Shown piece by piece: positions 10,258 to 18,237 of a DNA stretch of 64,000 bases. Position numbers and translations under genes: made by a program. Source of the stretch: Shewanella sp. MR-4 (GTDB lineage: Bacteria > Pseudomonadota > Gammaproteobacteria > Enterobacterales > Shewanellaceae); the NCBI RefSeq assembly GCF_000014685.1, contig NC_008321.1:4337001-4401000 (forward strand), read 5' to 3'. Numbering within the stretch: position 1 is the first letter of the stretch; every line of letters begins with the position of its first letter. A model generated the notes under the pieces. It was not told the origin of the DNA. It did no database searches and was given only the letters and a program-made list of their open reading frames with translations.

Positions 10258-11349
10258 TTAAGGCGCGACACGCTCAACACGTTTCACCCAGCCATCCGGG
10301 CCTTGGATATGGCCTTTCTGGATATCGGTATACAGCTTGTAGATGCGTTGAATATGCTCACCCACTTCACCGTTGCCCACGGTCACCACTCGGCCATCTT
10401 CAAAAATATAGGAACCGACAGCAGATACCACGGCAGCCGTACCAAAACCACCCGCTTCGATAATCTCACCAGATTCGATATCGGCGATAAACTTATCCAG
10501 CATAACAGTCTCTTGGCGCACTTCGCAGCCGAGTAACTCACCCAGCTCCATAATGGATTGCGAGGTAATGGATTTTAAGATGGTATCGGTGAAGGTTGGG
10601 ATGATCACTGTGCCGTCTTTCAGAATGTGGAAGTGGTTCATGGCGCCCGCTTCTTCAATCTGTTGGTTGTTCGCATCTAAATACAGCACCTGTGATGCAC
10701 CAAACTGCGCGGCAGCTTTACCGGCACGCAATGAGGCAGCATAGTTACCCGCCGCTTTAGAGGCGCCAGTACCACCCGATACGGCGCGATGGTAAGTCTT
10801 GCTGATCAGCAGACGAATGCCTTTATTCACACCCGCCGCGTAGTAAGCACCACTTGGGCTTAACACCACGCAGAATGTGTAGCGCGTACTTGGACTCACA
10901 GACAGACGGTCTTCGGTCGCAAAAATAAAGGGGCGAATGTATAAACAGGCACCTTCTTGCATCGGGAACCAGAGACGGTCTACGTCGATCAAGGCGTTGA
11001 TCGCATCGATTTGCATCTGCTCATCGATATTAGGAATACAGACAATATCCGCAGAGCGATTCATACGCTCGGCGTTTTTGTTGATACGGAAAGTGTAAAT
11101 TTCGCCATCTTCATGCATAAAGGCCTTGGCGCCTTCGAAGATGGACTGACCATAATGCAGGGCCATCGCACCCGGCGCCATTTCAAACGGACCGTAGGGC
11201 ACAATACGTGGATCGCGCCATTCACCATCGCGATAATCCATTAAAAACATATGATCGGTTCTGAGGCTACCGAAGCCCACATTTCCTTCGGGCTTGAATT
11301 GCTCAGTACGGCGTTCGGACGCAGGTTTTAAATCGTATTTTATTTCCAT
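10258..11349 (-). CDS. ilvE: Branched-chain-amino-acid aminotransferase
   Basis: Transfers the amino group between glutamate and the branched-chain 2-oxo acids in the last step of leucine, isoleucine and valine synthesis (and the first of their breakdown). It is a fold-IV PLP enzyme. At 363 residues it belongs to the longer, eukaryote-like BCAT type rather than the roughly 309-residue E. coli IlvE. Visible motifs are ALHYGQSIFEGAKAF near residue 75, the PLP-lysine segment SKAAGNYAASLRAG near 200, and GFGTAAVVSAVG near 315. It is transcribed alone, converging on the sensor gene. Confidence 0.92.
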   Translation of the reverse strand: MEIKYDLKPASERRTEQFKPEGNVGFGSLRTDHMFLMDYRDGEWRDPRIVPYGPFEMAPGAMALHYGQSIFEGAKAFMHEDGEIYTFRINKNAERMNRSADIVCIPNIDEQMQIDAINALIDVDRLWFPMQEGACLYIRPFIFATEDRLSVSPSTRYTFCVVLSPSGAYYAAGVNKGIRLLISKTYHRAVSGGTGASKAAGNYAASLRAGKAAAQFGASQVLYLDANNQQIEEAGAMNHFHILKDGTVIIPTFTDTILKSITSQSIMELGELLGCEVRQETVMLDKFIADIESGEIIEAGGFGTAAVVSAVGSYIFEDGRVVTVGNGEVGEHIQRIYKLYTDIQKGHIQGPDGWVKRVERVAP

Positions 11350-11505
11350 CGCATACCACCTTGATTACTGAACAAGCAGACTAGGTAGCGGCAGGAATAA
11401 AGTCAATAGGTGAGATTCATCTAAAAGTCTTAGCCGATAAAATAAGCGGTTAAAAAGATGTCTTAACAACTTGCCGTTAGGGCAAATCGCTTCATTTGAC
11501 TCCCC

Positions 11506-12321
11506 TTATTGACTTTGGATTTCGTCATGCGGCGCCTCAAGCCAGCCGCCCACGGCTTGTATAGGTTCTTCATTTAGCGTTAACCAGGCCACCCAAGCCA
11601 AACGGGGCGCACTAAACGCTGATGCGGGAATGGCATCGAGGGATTGGGTAAACTGCAGCGTAGGGTCTTTGGCATGCTCAAGCACACTCCTCGCGGGCAA
11701 AGATTGCAAACTCAGCACCACAAAATCATGGGGTAATTGCCTATGGCGATTCTCGCCGCGTTTTATCTCAGTCGTAAAACCCGAGCCGACCAAGGCCAAA
11801 TGCAAACGTGTTCGATGCAAGTCTTTATCCTGTGCCCAAGTGGGCTGCGGCTCAAAACTCCCCTCAAGCTGCTGGTTGGCGATACTCAACTTAAGCATCC
11901 CCACCTCAGGTTGAGGCAGAGCAAAGATCCCATCTAACTCACCCGAGAACCAACCACGCCACTCCTTAGCATTAATCACAAACTGCGGTGTATACACTTG
12001 CCGCGTATGCTTTTGGTTTAAATGTTGATATTGGCGCTCACTGAAAGCCCTTTGGCCAAAAATATCCTTCCATCCTAGGTAATCCCAATAAGTCACATGA
12101 AAGACTAACGGAAAATATTTCTGCCATAGGTCGGTCTTATTAAACTGCTCAGATAACCAAGCCTCGGCGGGTGGACAACTACTGCAGCCCTGTGACGTAT
12201 AAAGTTCGATAATATAAGGGCGGGTCACGGCACTCTGCGCTTGAAAAGGCGCCAACGTCTGAGCAAGAACGGATTGCAACAGCGGCCAGAACAAGATGCT
12301 CACTAATAGGATGCGTTTCAT
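11506..12321 (-). CDS. Secreted DUF1223 thioredoxin-like protein
   Basis: A signal peptide (MKRILLVSILFWPLLQSVLA) is followed by the DUF1223 N-terminal motif IIELYTSQGCSSCPPAE, with Cys46 and Cys49 in a CxxC of thioredoxin-like type. The length of 271 residues fits the family. The protein is expected in the periplasm. DUF1223 proteins have no well-established function, and a thiol-disulfide or metal-related role is only an inference from the CxxC. It has no obvious operon partner: rof diverges from it and ilvE lies about 155 bp downstream in the same direction. Confidence 0.8.
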   Translation of the reverse strand: MKRILLVSILFWPLLQSVLAQTLAPFQAQSAVTRPYIIELYTSQGCSSCPPAEAWLSEQFNKTDLWQKYFPLVFHVTYWDYLGWKDIFGQRAFSERQYQHLNQKHTRQVYTPQFVINAKEWRGWFSGELDGIFALPQPEVGMLKLSIANQQLEGSFEPQPTWAQDKDLHRTRLHLALVGSGFTTEIKRGENRHRQLPHDFVVLSLQSLPARSVLEHAKDPTLQFTQSLDAIPASAFSAPRLAWVAWLTLNEEPIQAVGGWLEAPHDEIQSQ

Positions 12322-12390
12322 TATTTCTCCTCCCTTAATAGAGAAGAAGACCTTGAATCACATCCAAATCATTCACACTCTAGAGGAAAG

Positions 12391-12657
12391 ATGATGTCTG
12401 ACTACAAAATGATCCCCTGTGCCCACTACGACTACCTAGAGCTGGCTTGTATGCACGGCTATCGCCTCGACATTGAGTTGCAGGACGGCAGCCTGTGCCA
12501 AGCGCGGGCAATCACGACCCAGACCCACGCCGATAAGACTGAATGGCTGGTCGTCGAACATCAAGCAGGCCAGCAAACACTGCGGCTAGATAGCATTATC
12601 GCCATCACGCCCACTGATCCCCATGCCAGTTTTGGCCGTGTTATGATTGCGAGCTAG
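12391..12657 (+). CDS. rof: Rho-binding antiterminator, Rof family
   Basis: Rof (YaeO) binds Rho and inhibits Rho-dependent termination in E. coli. This 88-residue protein keeps the family pattern: PCAHYDYLELACMHGY at the N terminus, a central LVVEHQAG segment and LRLDSIIAI near the C terminus. Two ATGs in tandem (12391 and 12394) follow AGAGGAAAG, so either may be the start. It is followed after 20 bp by an unrecognised gene on the same strand. Confidence 0.82.
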   Translation: MMSDYKMIPCAHYDYLELACMHGYRLDIELQDGSLCQARAITTQTHADKTEWLVVEHQAGQQTLRLDSIIAITPTDPHASFGRVMIAS

Positions 12658-12677
12658 TAGTAAAGGAGCATAAATAA

Positions 12678-13013
12678 ATGACAAGGATGATACTGTTGCT
12701 GAAATTAGGCGATTGGACTGGCGGCCATCATGGTCAGTCCCCCTACTTGGTGGAGTTTGATAGCGAGCGACTCAATTCCCCCTTTGACGTTAGCGAAGGT
12801 TGGGGACACGGATTAGGCGGCAGCTGTTATTCGTTGGCACGGTTTGTTGAAACTGAGCATTATACCCAACTCAAGCACCACGCACCTTGGGCCGTGACCA
12901 TCATAGAGCAAGGTTTACCAACGCTGAATATAGAGACCATCGCCCAAGGCTTGCTGGCGCAGTATCCCTCGCACCGCCCCAATATTCCGGCGAACTTAGC
13001 CCGCTATTTCTAA
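12678..13013 (+). CDS. Conserved-looking hypothetical protein, 111 residues
   Basis: I do not recognise this family. The reading frame has a good ribosome binding site (AAGGAG about nine bases before the ATG), sits 20 bp behind rof on the same strand, and ends in a clean stop. The protein is soluble-looking, rich in Gly, His and Trp in its first half (LGDWTGGHHGQSPY, GWGHGLGGSCYSLARF), with no signal peptide or membrane helix. Co-transcription with rof is likely from spacing, but no shared function can be inferred. Confidence 0.6.
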   Translation: MTRMILLLKLGDWTGGHHGQSPYLVEFDSERLNSPFDVSEGWGHGLGGSCYSLARFVETEHYTQLKHHAPWAVTIIEQGLPTLNIETIAQGLLAQYPSHRPNIPANLARYF

Positions 13014-13167
13014 CTGAAGATCTTGTGCTAGTTCATGATCGCGTTCTAAATGAAAGTTGCGTAGCCTTGCCACGGTAGATGTGCCGCAACATTTAAGGCT
13101 GCAATGGTTGTGGGCGAGTAAAGCCAAGTTCGACTTAGCTTTACTGCTAACTTAGATTAGAAGCGAG

Positions 13168-13524
13168 TTACGCCTTAACGACGGCGGCAATCACAGAAAC
13201 TTCAACCAGATATTCTGGCTCGGCAATGGCCGCCTGCACACAGGCACGGGCTGGCGCATGACCCTGTGGCACCCAAGCATCCCAAACGGTATTCATGGCA
13301 TCGTAGTCATTCATATCCTTAAGATAGATAGTGGCTGACAACAAGTGTTCCCGAGAACTGCCCGCCTGTGCTAACAGAGTGTCGACTTCCTCTAGCATAG
13401 TCGTCGTTTGTTCGGTGATGTTTTGATACTTATCCTTCGCCACTTGGCCACATAAGTACACTGTGCCTTGGTGGATCACTATGCTGCTCATACGTGTACC
13501 AACATCTAAACGGGTAATGCTCAT
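13168..13524 (-). CDS. RidA/YjgF family deaminase-like protein
   Basis: The 118-residue protein matches the RidA (YjgF/YER057c/UK114) family, whose characterised members hydrolyse reactive enamine and imine intermediates from PLP enzymes. The C-terminal signature is present as GHAPARACVQAAIAEPEYLVEV, with the arginine of the PARA motif in the position of the catalytic Arg. The N-terminal half keeps VYLCGQVAKD. It appears to belong to a subgroup distinct from RidA proper, so the exact substrate is unknown. It lies about 56 bp downstream of the NhaC-type antiporter gene on the same strand and may share its transcript. Confidence 0.85.
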   Translation of the reverse strand: MSITRLDVGTRMSSIVIHQGTVYLCGQVAKDKYQNITEQTTTMLEEVDTLLAQAGSSREHLLSATIYLKDMNDYDAMNTVWDAWVPQGHAPARACVQAAIAEPEYLVEVSVIAAVVKA

Positions 13525-13580
13525 AGGGATAATCTCTTAAATCAAATGGTTAATTCTGCAGGCATTCTACCCCGAAAGGC

Positions 13581-15086
13581 TCAGTTTGTCTGCGAACGAG
13601 CGCTCAGCCAAGGTGGATAAAAGCGTGTCATTAAGGCCAATAACCCTAACGCAGTGCCTATGACCCCAAACCACACGAACAGGGTTGCAACCGATAAGTT
13701 AACTAACTGAAATCCCACTAATGCCGCACCAGCTCCGATTAATGCAAACGGCAGTTGAGTCACCACATGGTCATGGGGTAAGCAGCCAGAACTCGTCGCA
13801 CTCAGCACGCTAGTATCGGAAATCGGCGAGCAATGATCGCCAAACACAGAACCCGCCATCACCGCACTCAATACAGGTAACAGCAAGCTGACATCCATGT
13901 TATGGGCAATTTCCCCACCGATGGGGATCATAATCGCAAAGGTACCCCAGCTTGAGCCTGTGGCAAAGGCCATGATAGCGCAGAGTAGAAACATCCCCGC
14001 CACCAGCAGACTCGGGGATAAATACAATTTAGCCCAAGCCGCCAACAAGCTCGCCACCCCCAGATCTTGGATCACCGCGCCTATCATCCAAGTACAGAGT
14101 AAAATCGCGATGGCAAAGGCGATCATCCGCACGCCATGCACTAAGTCCGCCAGCAGTTTCCCTATGCTTCGGCCCGACAACATCAACAACACTAGCGTGA
14201 CTAAGGTCGATAACAGACAGGCATCGCGCATCGCGGCGCCAATATCGGCTTTAGCTAACCAGGCCGAAATATCCCATGATGGCACCTGCTGCGCACCAGA
14301 CCAGAGAGTTAAACCGACAGAGGCGCACAGTAAGGTCAGCATGGGGATCGCAAGCAGCCAAGGATTGCCTTGGGAGGGAGTTAAACTTGGCTCAACGGGA
14401 TCAGCCGCCAATACTGCATTCTCGATGGGGCGAAACCCCATCCCAAACCAAGCCACAATCAGCGACAAGCCTAAGGTGGTTATCGCATAAAAATTGAATA
14501 AGGCGACGTCGATGAAGGCCTCAAGGGCTGAAACGGGTAAAAAGCTGAGTCCCGCCAAGAGCGCCATCACATAGGGCCCCCAGCTAGAAAAAGGCAAGAG
14601 TGAACAGAGCGGCGACGCATTAGAGTCGACTAAATAGGCCAGCTGCGTCTGACGGATGCCATAACGCTGGCTCAGAGGTTGGCACACATGCCCTACGGCG
14701 AGGCAACTAAAAATACCGTCGATAAAAACCAACCAGCCCAACAGCACCACACCAATACGCGCCTGTCGTCCCGTACGAATACGTCGATATAGCCAATCAC
14801 CAAATTGCTCTACCGCACCGCTTCTGGCGAGGAGCTGCGTCATGCTGCCCAGCAGCAACATGGCCATCAGCACGTTTAAATGCCACCACTGCCAAGCGCC
14901 TTGGCTGTAAAACTGCTTAGCACCTATCTCCAAGAGATAGCCCAAGCTTTGTACTATATCGAAGTGGGCAATGATTAAGGCGCCCGAGAGGATACCGACA
15001 CCCAGCGCCACTAAGGTACGCCGTAGCCAAAGGGCTAGCACTAGGGTTAATAACAGGGGAAGTATCGCAAGCAGGTTCGGCGACAT
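13581..15086 (-). CDS. NhaC-type sodium/proton antiporter family protein
   Basis: A 501-residue inner-membrane protein with about eleven or twelve hydrophobic segments across its length and short charged loops. Its pattern fits the NhaC family: a GDHCSPISDTSVLSATSSGC motif near residue 418, and TGSSWGTFAIMIPIG near 374. Known members exchange sodium for protons, but several move organic anions or amino acids, so the substrate is not fixed by sequence. The start at 15086 gives MSPNLLAILPLLLTL, a membrane segment from the first residues. A RidA-family gene follows on the same strand. Confidence 0.82.
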   Translation of the reverse strand: MSPNLLAILPLLLTLVLALWLRRTLVALGVGILSGALIIAHFDIVQSLGYLLEIGAKQFYSQGAWQWWHLNVLMAMLLLGSMTQLLARSGAVEQFGDWLYRRIRTGRQARIGVVLLGWLVFIDGIFSCLAVGHVCQPLSQRYGIRQTQLAYLVDSNASPLCSLLPFSSWGPYVMALLAGLSFLPVSALEAFIDVALFNFYAITTLGLSLIVAWFGMGFRPIENAVLAADPVEPSLTPSQGNPWLLAIPMLTLLCASVGLTLWSGAQQVPSWDISAWLAKADIGAAMRDACLLSTLVTLVLLMLSGRSIGKLLADLVHGVRMIAFAIAILLCTWMIGAVIQDLGVASLLAAWAKLYLSPSLLVAGMFLLCAIMAFATGSSWGTFAIMIPIGGEIAHNMDVSLLLPVLSAVMAGSVFGDHCSPISDTSVLSATSSGCLPHDHVVTQLPFALIGAGAALVGFQLVNLSVATLFVWFGVIGTALGLLALMTRFYPPWLSARSQTN

Positions 15087-15265
15087 GGGCCTTTCCGATA
15101 ATAAATAAACCCAAGAATACTAACGAGTTAGTAACAAATGCAAAAAAACTTAAATTCGTACGCGGTTATCGGGCATTTTTTAACCAAACGACAAAGACTG
15201 CTATTCCTTATGCTATTGGCACTGCTAGAATCACAGTCCCATCCAGAAACTATAGGACTCTCCAG

Positions 15266-15487
15266 ATGAGCCTTGAATTACTGTCCAAACTGGAAACCAA
15301 GATCCAGGCTACACTCGAAACTATCGAGCTTCTAAAAATGGAGCTAGAGGAAGAGAAGCAAAAAGCGTCGACTTTGAGTGAGCAAAATCAACAATTAACT
15401 GAGCAAAACCAACAACTGCAACAAGAACTCGCTTCTTGGAACGACAAAGTCACCGGACTTGTTGGCCTGCTCAACAGTGAAATCTAA
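15266..15487 (+). CDS. zapB: Cell division protein ZapB
   Basis: ZapB is a small coiled-coil protein that joins the Z-ring through ZapA and helps placement of the division septum. The 73-residue product starts MSLELLSKLETKIQATLETI, as ZapB does, and is one continuous coiled coil rich in Gln, Glu and Leu, ending in VTGLVGLLNSEI. Its length fits the family. Its stop overlaps the end of the convergent ytfK gene by four bases, so its terminator lies inside the ytfK reading frame. Confidence 0.9.
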   Translation: MSLELLSKLETKIQATLETIELLKMELEEEKQKASTLSEQNQQLTEQNQQLQQELASWNDKVTGLVGLLNSEI

Positions 15488-15696
15488 GCTGTTTTAGTTT
15501 GATGATTCTGCGATTCAATCAGTTCGTTCAGCTCTAAGATAGCCTGCTTTACTTTCGGCAGGCTTTTTCTTGGCAATAAAAAACGCCCCTTTTCAAATTC
15601 TAATCGACCTAAGTCTTTAACCCATATCACGCCAGTGAGAAAAATACGCGCATGCTTTGCAATCAGCTTCGGTGCGTATACAGGGAAAACTCTCAT
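15484..15696 (-). CDS. ytfK: YtfK-like DUF1107 protein
   Basis: A 70-residue protein aligning with E. coli YtfK (DUF1107). MRVFPVYAPKLIAKHARIF corresponds to the YtfK N terminus, and VIWVKDLGRLEFEKGRFLLP to its conserved middle (IKDVGAFEFDKGKILIP in YtfK). In E. coli, YtfK binds SpoT and favours ppGpp build-up under phosphate or fatty-acid starvation; whether that holds here is inference. It converges on zapB, with a four-base overlap of the two coding ends. Confidence 0.8.
   Translation of the reverse strand: MRVFPVYAPKLIAKHARIFLTGVIWVKDLGRLEFEKGRFLLPRKSLPKVKQAILELNELIESQNHQTKTA
15542..15568 (+). terminator. Probable zapB terminator inside ytfK
   Basis: GCCTGC (15542-15547) and GCAGGC (15558-15563) form a stem followed by five Ts on the plus strand. 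It starts 55 bases past the zapB stop and lies within the ytfK coding sequence on the other strand. Confidence 0.65.
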
Positions 15697-15878
15697 ACAA
15701 CCCCCTACATGCTTTCTTGTTGTTATTGACTACGGCTATTTGACAGAAAGATGACCAATTGAGTTTCATCCTTTAAGAATTTTTTTCAAAATTTACAATT
15801 AACAAAGTTAATTATTTGATTTTATTTAACAATGTAAAACTGCTTCAATCTATAACTTAATGGTCAAAATTTTGACAG

Positions 15879-15907
15879 TTGACATTATTTTGACGCACAC
15901 TTAGAAT
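15879..15907 (+). promoter_or_regulatory. Near-consensus sigma-70 promoter for the candidate sRNA
   Basis: TTGACA (15879-15884), a spacer of exactly 17 bases, and TAGAAT (15902-15907). No coding sequence on this strand lies downstream before the dsbA end, so it appears to drive the short transcript that ends at 15986. Confidence 0.7.
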
Positions 15908-15913
15908 CACCCA

Positions 15914-15986
15914 CGTTACTCAGGGTAAAAATGAGTCATATGGCTCAAGTCCGTACTCTCCATCATCGGAAGTACGGTTTTTTTTT
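15914..15986 (+). ncRNA. Candidate small RNA, about 73 nt
   Basis: A strong promoter places the start near 15913-15915. A small stem (GAGTC/GGCTC around ATAT, about 15933-15946) is followed by a Rho-independent terminator: CCGTACT (15951-15957) with AGTACGG (15971-15977) and nine Ts (15978-15986). There is no reading frame of useful length. The long U tail is of the type that binds Hfq. I do not recognise the family, and the region lies between the ytfK promoter side and the dsbA 3' end. A very short leader peptide transcript is an alternative, but nothing downstream on this strand could be its target. Confidence 0.6.
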
Positions 15987-16052
15987 GCCAAATTTCGGCC
16001 AAGCACAACACGACCCAATTGCGCTCTGCAGACTAGGCAATCACACCCAATA

Positions 16053-16076
16053 AAAAAGGAGCGCTAGGCTCCTTTA
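16053..16076 (-). terminator. dsbA terminator
   Basis: On the minus strand AAAGGAGC and GCTCCTTT form an 8-bp stem followed by TTTT, about 70 bases after the dsbA stop. Confidence 0.8.
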
Positions 16077-16145
16077 AGTTTATATCAGTAGTATCAATCA
16101 TTTAAGTTACAAAAAGATGATAAAACTACGGCAATCTAGTGATCT

Positions 16146-16757
16146 TTATTGTTTCTTGGCTAAATAGTAAGCGATATCTAATAGCTCGTCGTAAGACTTG
16201 ATCGCACCCGTTTCGACGCGGTACTTACCATTCACCACTAACGCAGGCACGCCAGAAATCTTCGCGTTTTCAGTATCACGCTTCATTTTCGCCATTTGCG
16301 CTTTCACCATAAATGAATCTGCAGCGGCATCGAAAGCTTTTCCGTCAACGCCGTTTGCCACAAACAGGGCGCGCACGTCGTCACGGTTAGTGAAATGTTG
16401 TTTCTTCTCATGGATAGCTGAAAATATCGCCGCATCCATTTTTTCATCCACATTGAGTTGGTGTGCCACAGCAAAGGCGCGTGACATTTCTACGCCCATT
16501 TCTTTACCGATAAAGTCAACGTGGGCTTGATTGAATGCCACACCTTCTGGCTTCTCAGCCAAAATTTTAGGTACCACAGTTTTTGAGAAGTTGAAGCAAT
16601 GCGGGCAATAGAAAGAGAAAAACTCGGTGATTTCAGGCTTAGCCGTTGCTGGACCATCGTTAATCACTGTGTAATGTACACCTTCTTTGTATTCAACTGC
16701 CGACACAGTTAGTGGAGCCAATAACAGCGCTGCTGCCATAAGTAATGCTTTTTTCAT
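16146..16757 (-). CDS. dsbA: Periplasmic thiol:disulfide oxidoreductase DsbA
   Basis: Introduces disulfide bonds into exported proteins. The 203-residue precursor has a signal peptide (about residues 1-20, ending TVSA), then a thioredoxin fold with the active-site CPHC at 51-54 in FFSFYCPHCFNF, and the cis-proline loop SGVPALVV near 170. Length and motif fit DsbA. It lies just downstream of srkA on the same strand, an arrangement also known in E. coli. It is followed by a terminator at 16053-16076. Confidence 0.93.
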   Translation of the reverse strand: MKKALLMAAALLLAPLTVSAVEYKEGVHYTVINDGPATAKPEITEFFSFYCPHCFNFSKTVVPKILAEKPEGVAFNQAHVDFIGKEMGVEMSRAFAVAHQLNVDEKMDAAIFSAIHEKKQHFTNRDDVRALFVANGVDGKAFDAAADSFMVKAQMAKMKRDTENAKISGVPALVVNGKYRVETGAIKSYDELLDIAYYLAKKQ

Positions 16758-16884
16758 GAATTTTCCTTAAATCAATTTTATAAACTAGCTGGAGCCTAAC
16801 ATATTTCATTTTTTGAGTGTAACTCAAGCCGAGAGTTCAATCGGTTTGGCCTAAGAGGCGCGTAATTCCACCCTGTTCACACAT

Positions 16885-17922
16885 TTAATAGGGGATCAGG
16901 CTCAGCGGCGGTTCATCGAGTGCCGCGAGTTGCTCCTTAAAGGCTAAGATCTGCTGCTCCCAATACTTTTCATCCCCAAACCAAGGAAAATGCATAGGGA
17001 AAGCAGGATCCTGCCAACGCCTGCCAATCCAAGCGTTATAGTGCACCATCCGTAATGCGCGTAGGGGTTCAATCAGCGCCAACTGCCGAGTATCGAACTC
17101 ACAAAACTCTTCATAGGCTTCGAGTAATACCTCGAGTTGCAGTTGCTGCTGCGCTCTATCGCCCGTCAGCATCATCCATAAATCTTGAATAGCCGGTCCC
17201 ATACGGGCATCGTCTAAATCCACAAACCCCGGCCCATCGGGTGTCCAAAGAATATTCCCCGGATGTAAGTCCCCGTGCAGACGAATGGGCGTAAAAGCTT
17301 GCAGCGCCCAACGCTGATTCACCTTAGCCAGCACTTGCTCCACCACAGTAAAAAACGCAGGACGTAGTGTGCTTGGTACGAGATCTGACTGCTTTAACCA
17401 AGCTAAAGGTTCATCACCTAAAATCTGCGGATTTAGCGGCTCACGGGCCTTAAATGTCGACTGGGCACCGTACTGGTGTATACGACCGATAAAACGCCCA
17501 ACAAATTCCAACTGCTCTAAGTTATCCACTTCGAAGGGGCGACCGCCGATGGAGGGAAACAGTGCAAACCGAAAGCCGTGGAAATGATGCAAGGTCTGCC
17601 CTTGCACGGATGTGGGCACCGCCATCGGGATTTCCTGCTCGGCAAGCGCGATGGCATAGTCGTGTTCTTCTTGGATCTGCGTATCGGTCCAACGATCGGG
17701 GCGATAAAACTTCACCACATAGCGTTGCCCTTCATCGCTGCGAAATTGATACACGCGGTTTTCGTAACTATTCAGCGCGAGCAGGCCAGTCTCTGGGTAT
17801 ATTCCGAGACTCTCGATCGCATCTAAAATCAAATCCGGCGTTAAGGCCTGAAAGTCAAAGGCTGCGCCCGAATGCGTATCATCGACGGCCCCCTGAGATG
17901 GAACTAACTTATCTTGGCTCAT
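16885..17922 (-). CDS. srkA: Stress response kinase A (YihE/RdoA)
   Basis: An aminoglycoside-phosphotransferase-fold protein kinase. In E. coli SrkA helps survival under envelope and oxidative stress. Motifs seen are LNSYENRVYQF near the nucleotide loop, YVVKFYRPDRWT with the ATP-binding lysine, the catalytic loop LHGDLHPGNILW, and GFVDLDDARMGP with the metal-binding aspartate. The frame opens at 17940, but the start at 17922 (MSQDKLVPSQ, 345 residues) has GAGAG eight bases upstream and is my choice; the longer start would overlap the upstream gene by eight bases. Its pairing with dsbA is conserved in enterobacteria. Confidence 0.9.
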   Translation of the reverse strand: MSQDKLVPSQGAVDDTHSGAAFDFQALTPDLILDAIESLGIYPETGLLALNSYENRVYQFRSDEGQRYVVKFYRPDRWTDTQIQEEHDYAIALAEQEIPMAVPTSVQGQTLHHFHGFRFALFPSIGGRPFEVDNLEQLEFVGRFIGRIHQYGAQSTFKAREPLNPQILGDEPLAWLKQSDLVPSTLRPAFFTVVEQVLAKVNQRWALQAFTPIRLHGDLHPGNILWTPDGPGFVDLDDARMGPAIQDLWMMLTGDRAQQQLQLEVLLEAYEEFCEFDTRQLALIEPLRALRMVHYNAWIGRRWQDPAFPMHFPWFGDEKYWEQQILAFKEQLAALDEPPLSLIPY

Positions 17923-17932
17923 TGCGACTCTC

Positions 17933-18226
17933 TCATACATAGGACTTTAACAGTGTGGCAAGGTATTCCAATACCTCAAAATCGGCCTCACGTTCCACAC
18001 TCAGCCAACAGATATTGCCGTAAAACTCATAATTGAGCCAAAGCGAGGTGCCCTCAAACTCTAATAGCCATTGATGGCGATCCGCGCCCCATTGGCGCTC
18101 GCGCACTTGGCAATCTAAGGCGTGGGCTAATGGCTCGGCAAAGGCCTCGAAATGATCAAAATCGATATCGCCGCTCACACTTAAGCTTAACGCGGCTCTA
18201 TCTAACTGAATGGCTTCTAATTTCAT
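17933..18226 (-). CDS. DUF3630-like small protein
   Basis: A 97-residue soluble protein starting MKLEAIQLDRAAL at 18226, where GGAAG sits at proper spacing; the open frame extends further upstream into selO but without a site. It contains SLWLNYEFYGNICWLSVE, and resembles the DUF3630 family of unknown function; this call is from memory of the family and is tentative. It starts 11 bases after the selO stop and ends 10 bases before my srkA start, so selO, this gene and srkA look like one transcript. Confidence 0.65.
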   Translation of the reverse strand: MKLEAIQLDRAALSLSVSGDIDFDHFEAFAEPLAHALDCQVRERQWGADRHQWLLEFEGTSLWLNYEFYGNICWLSVEREADFEVLEYLATLLKSYV

Positions 18227-18237
18227 TTTTACTTCCA

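Noticed and set aside
10165..10536. 123-codon frame on the plus strand
   Set aside because: Overlaps the end of the EAL gene, a terminator, and the ilvE gene on the other strand.
13897..14490. 197-codon frame on the plus strand
   Set aside because: Antisense shadow of the NhaC-type antiporter gene.
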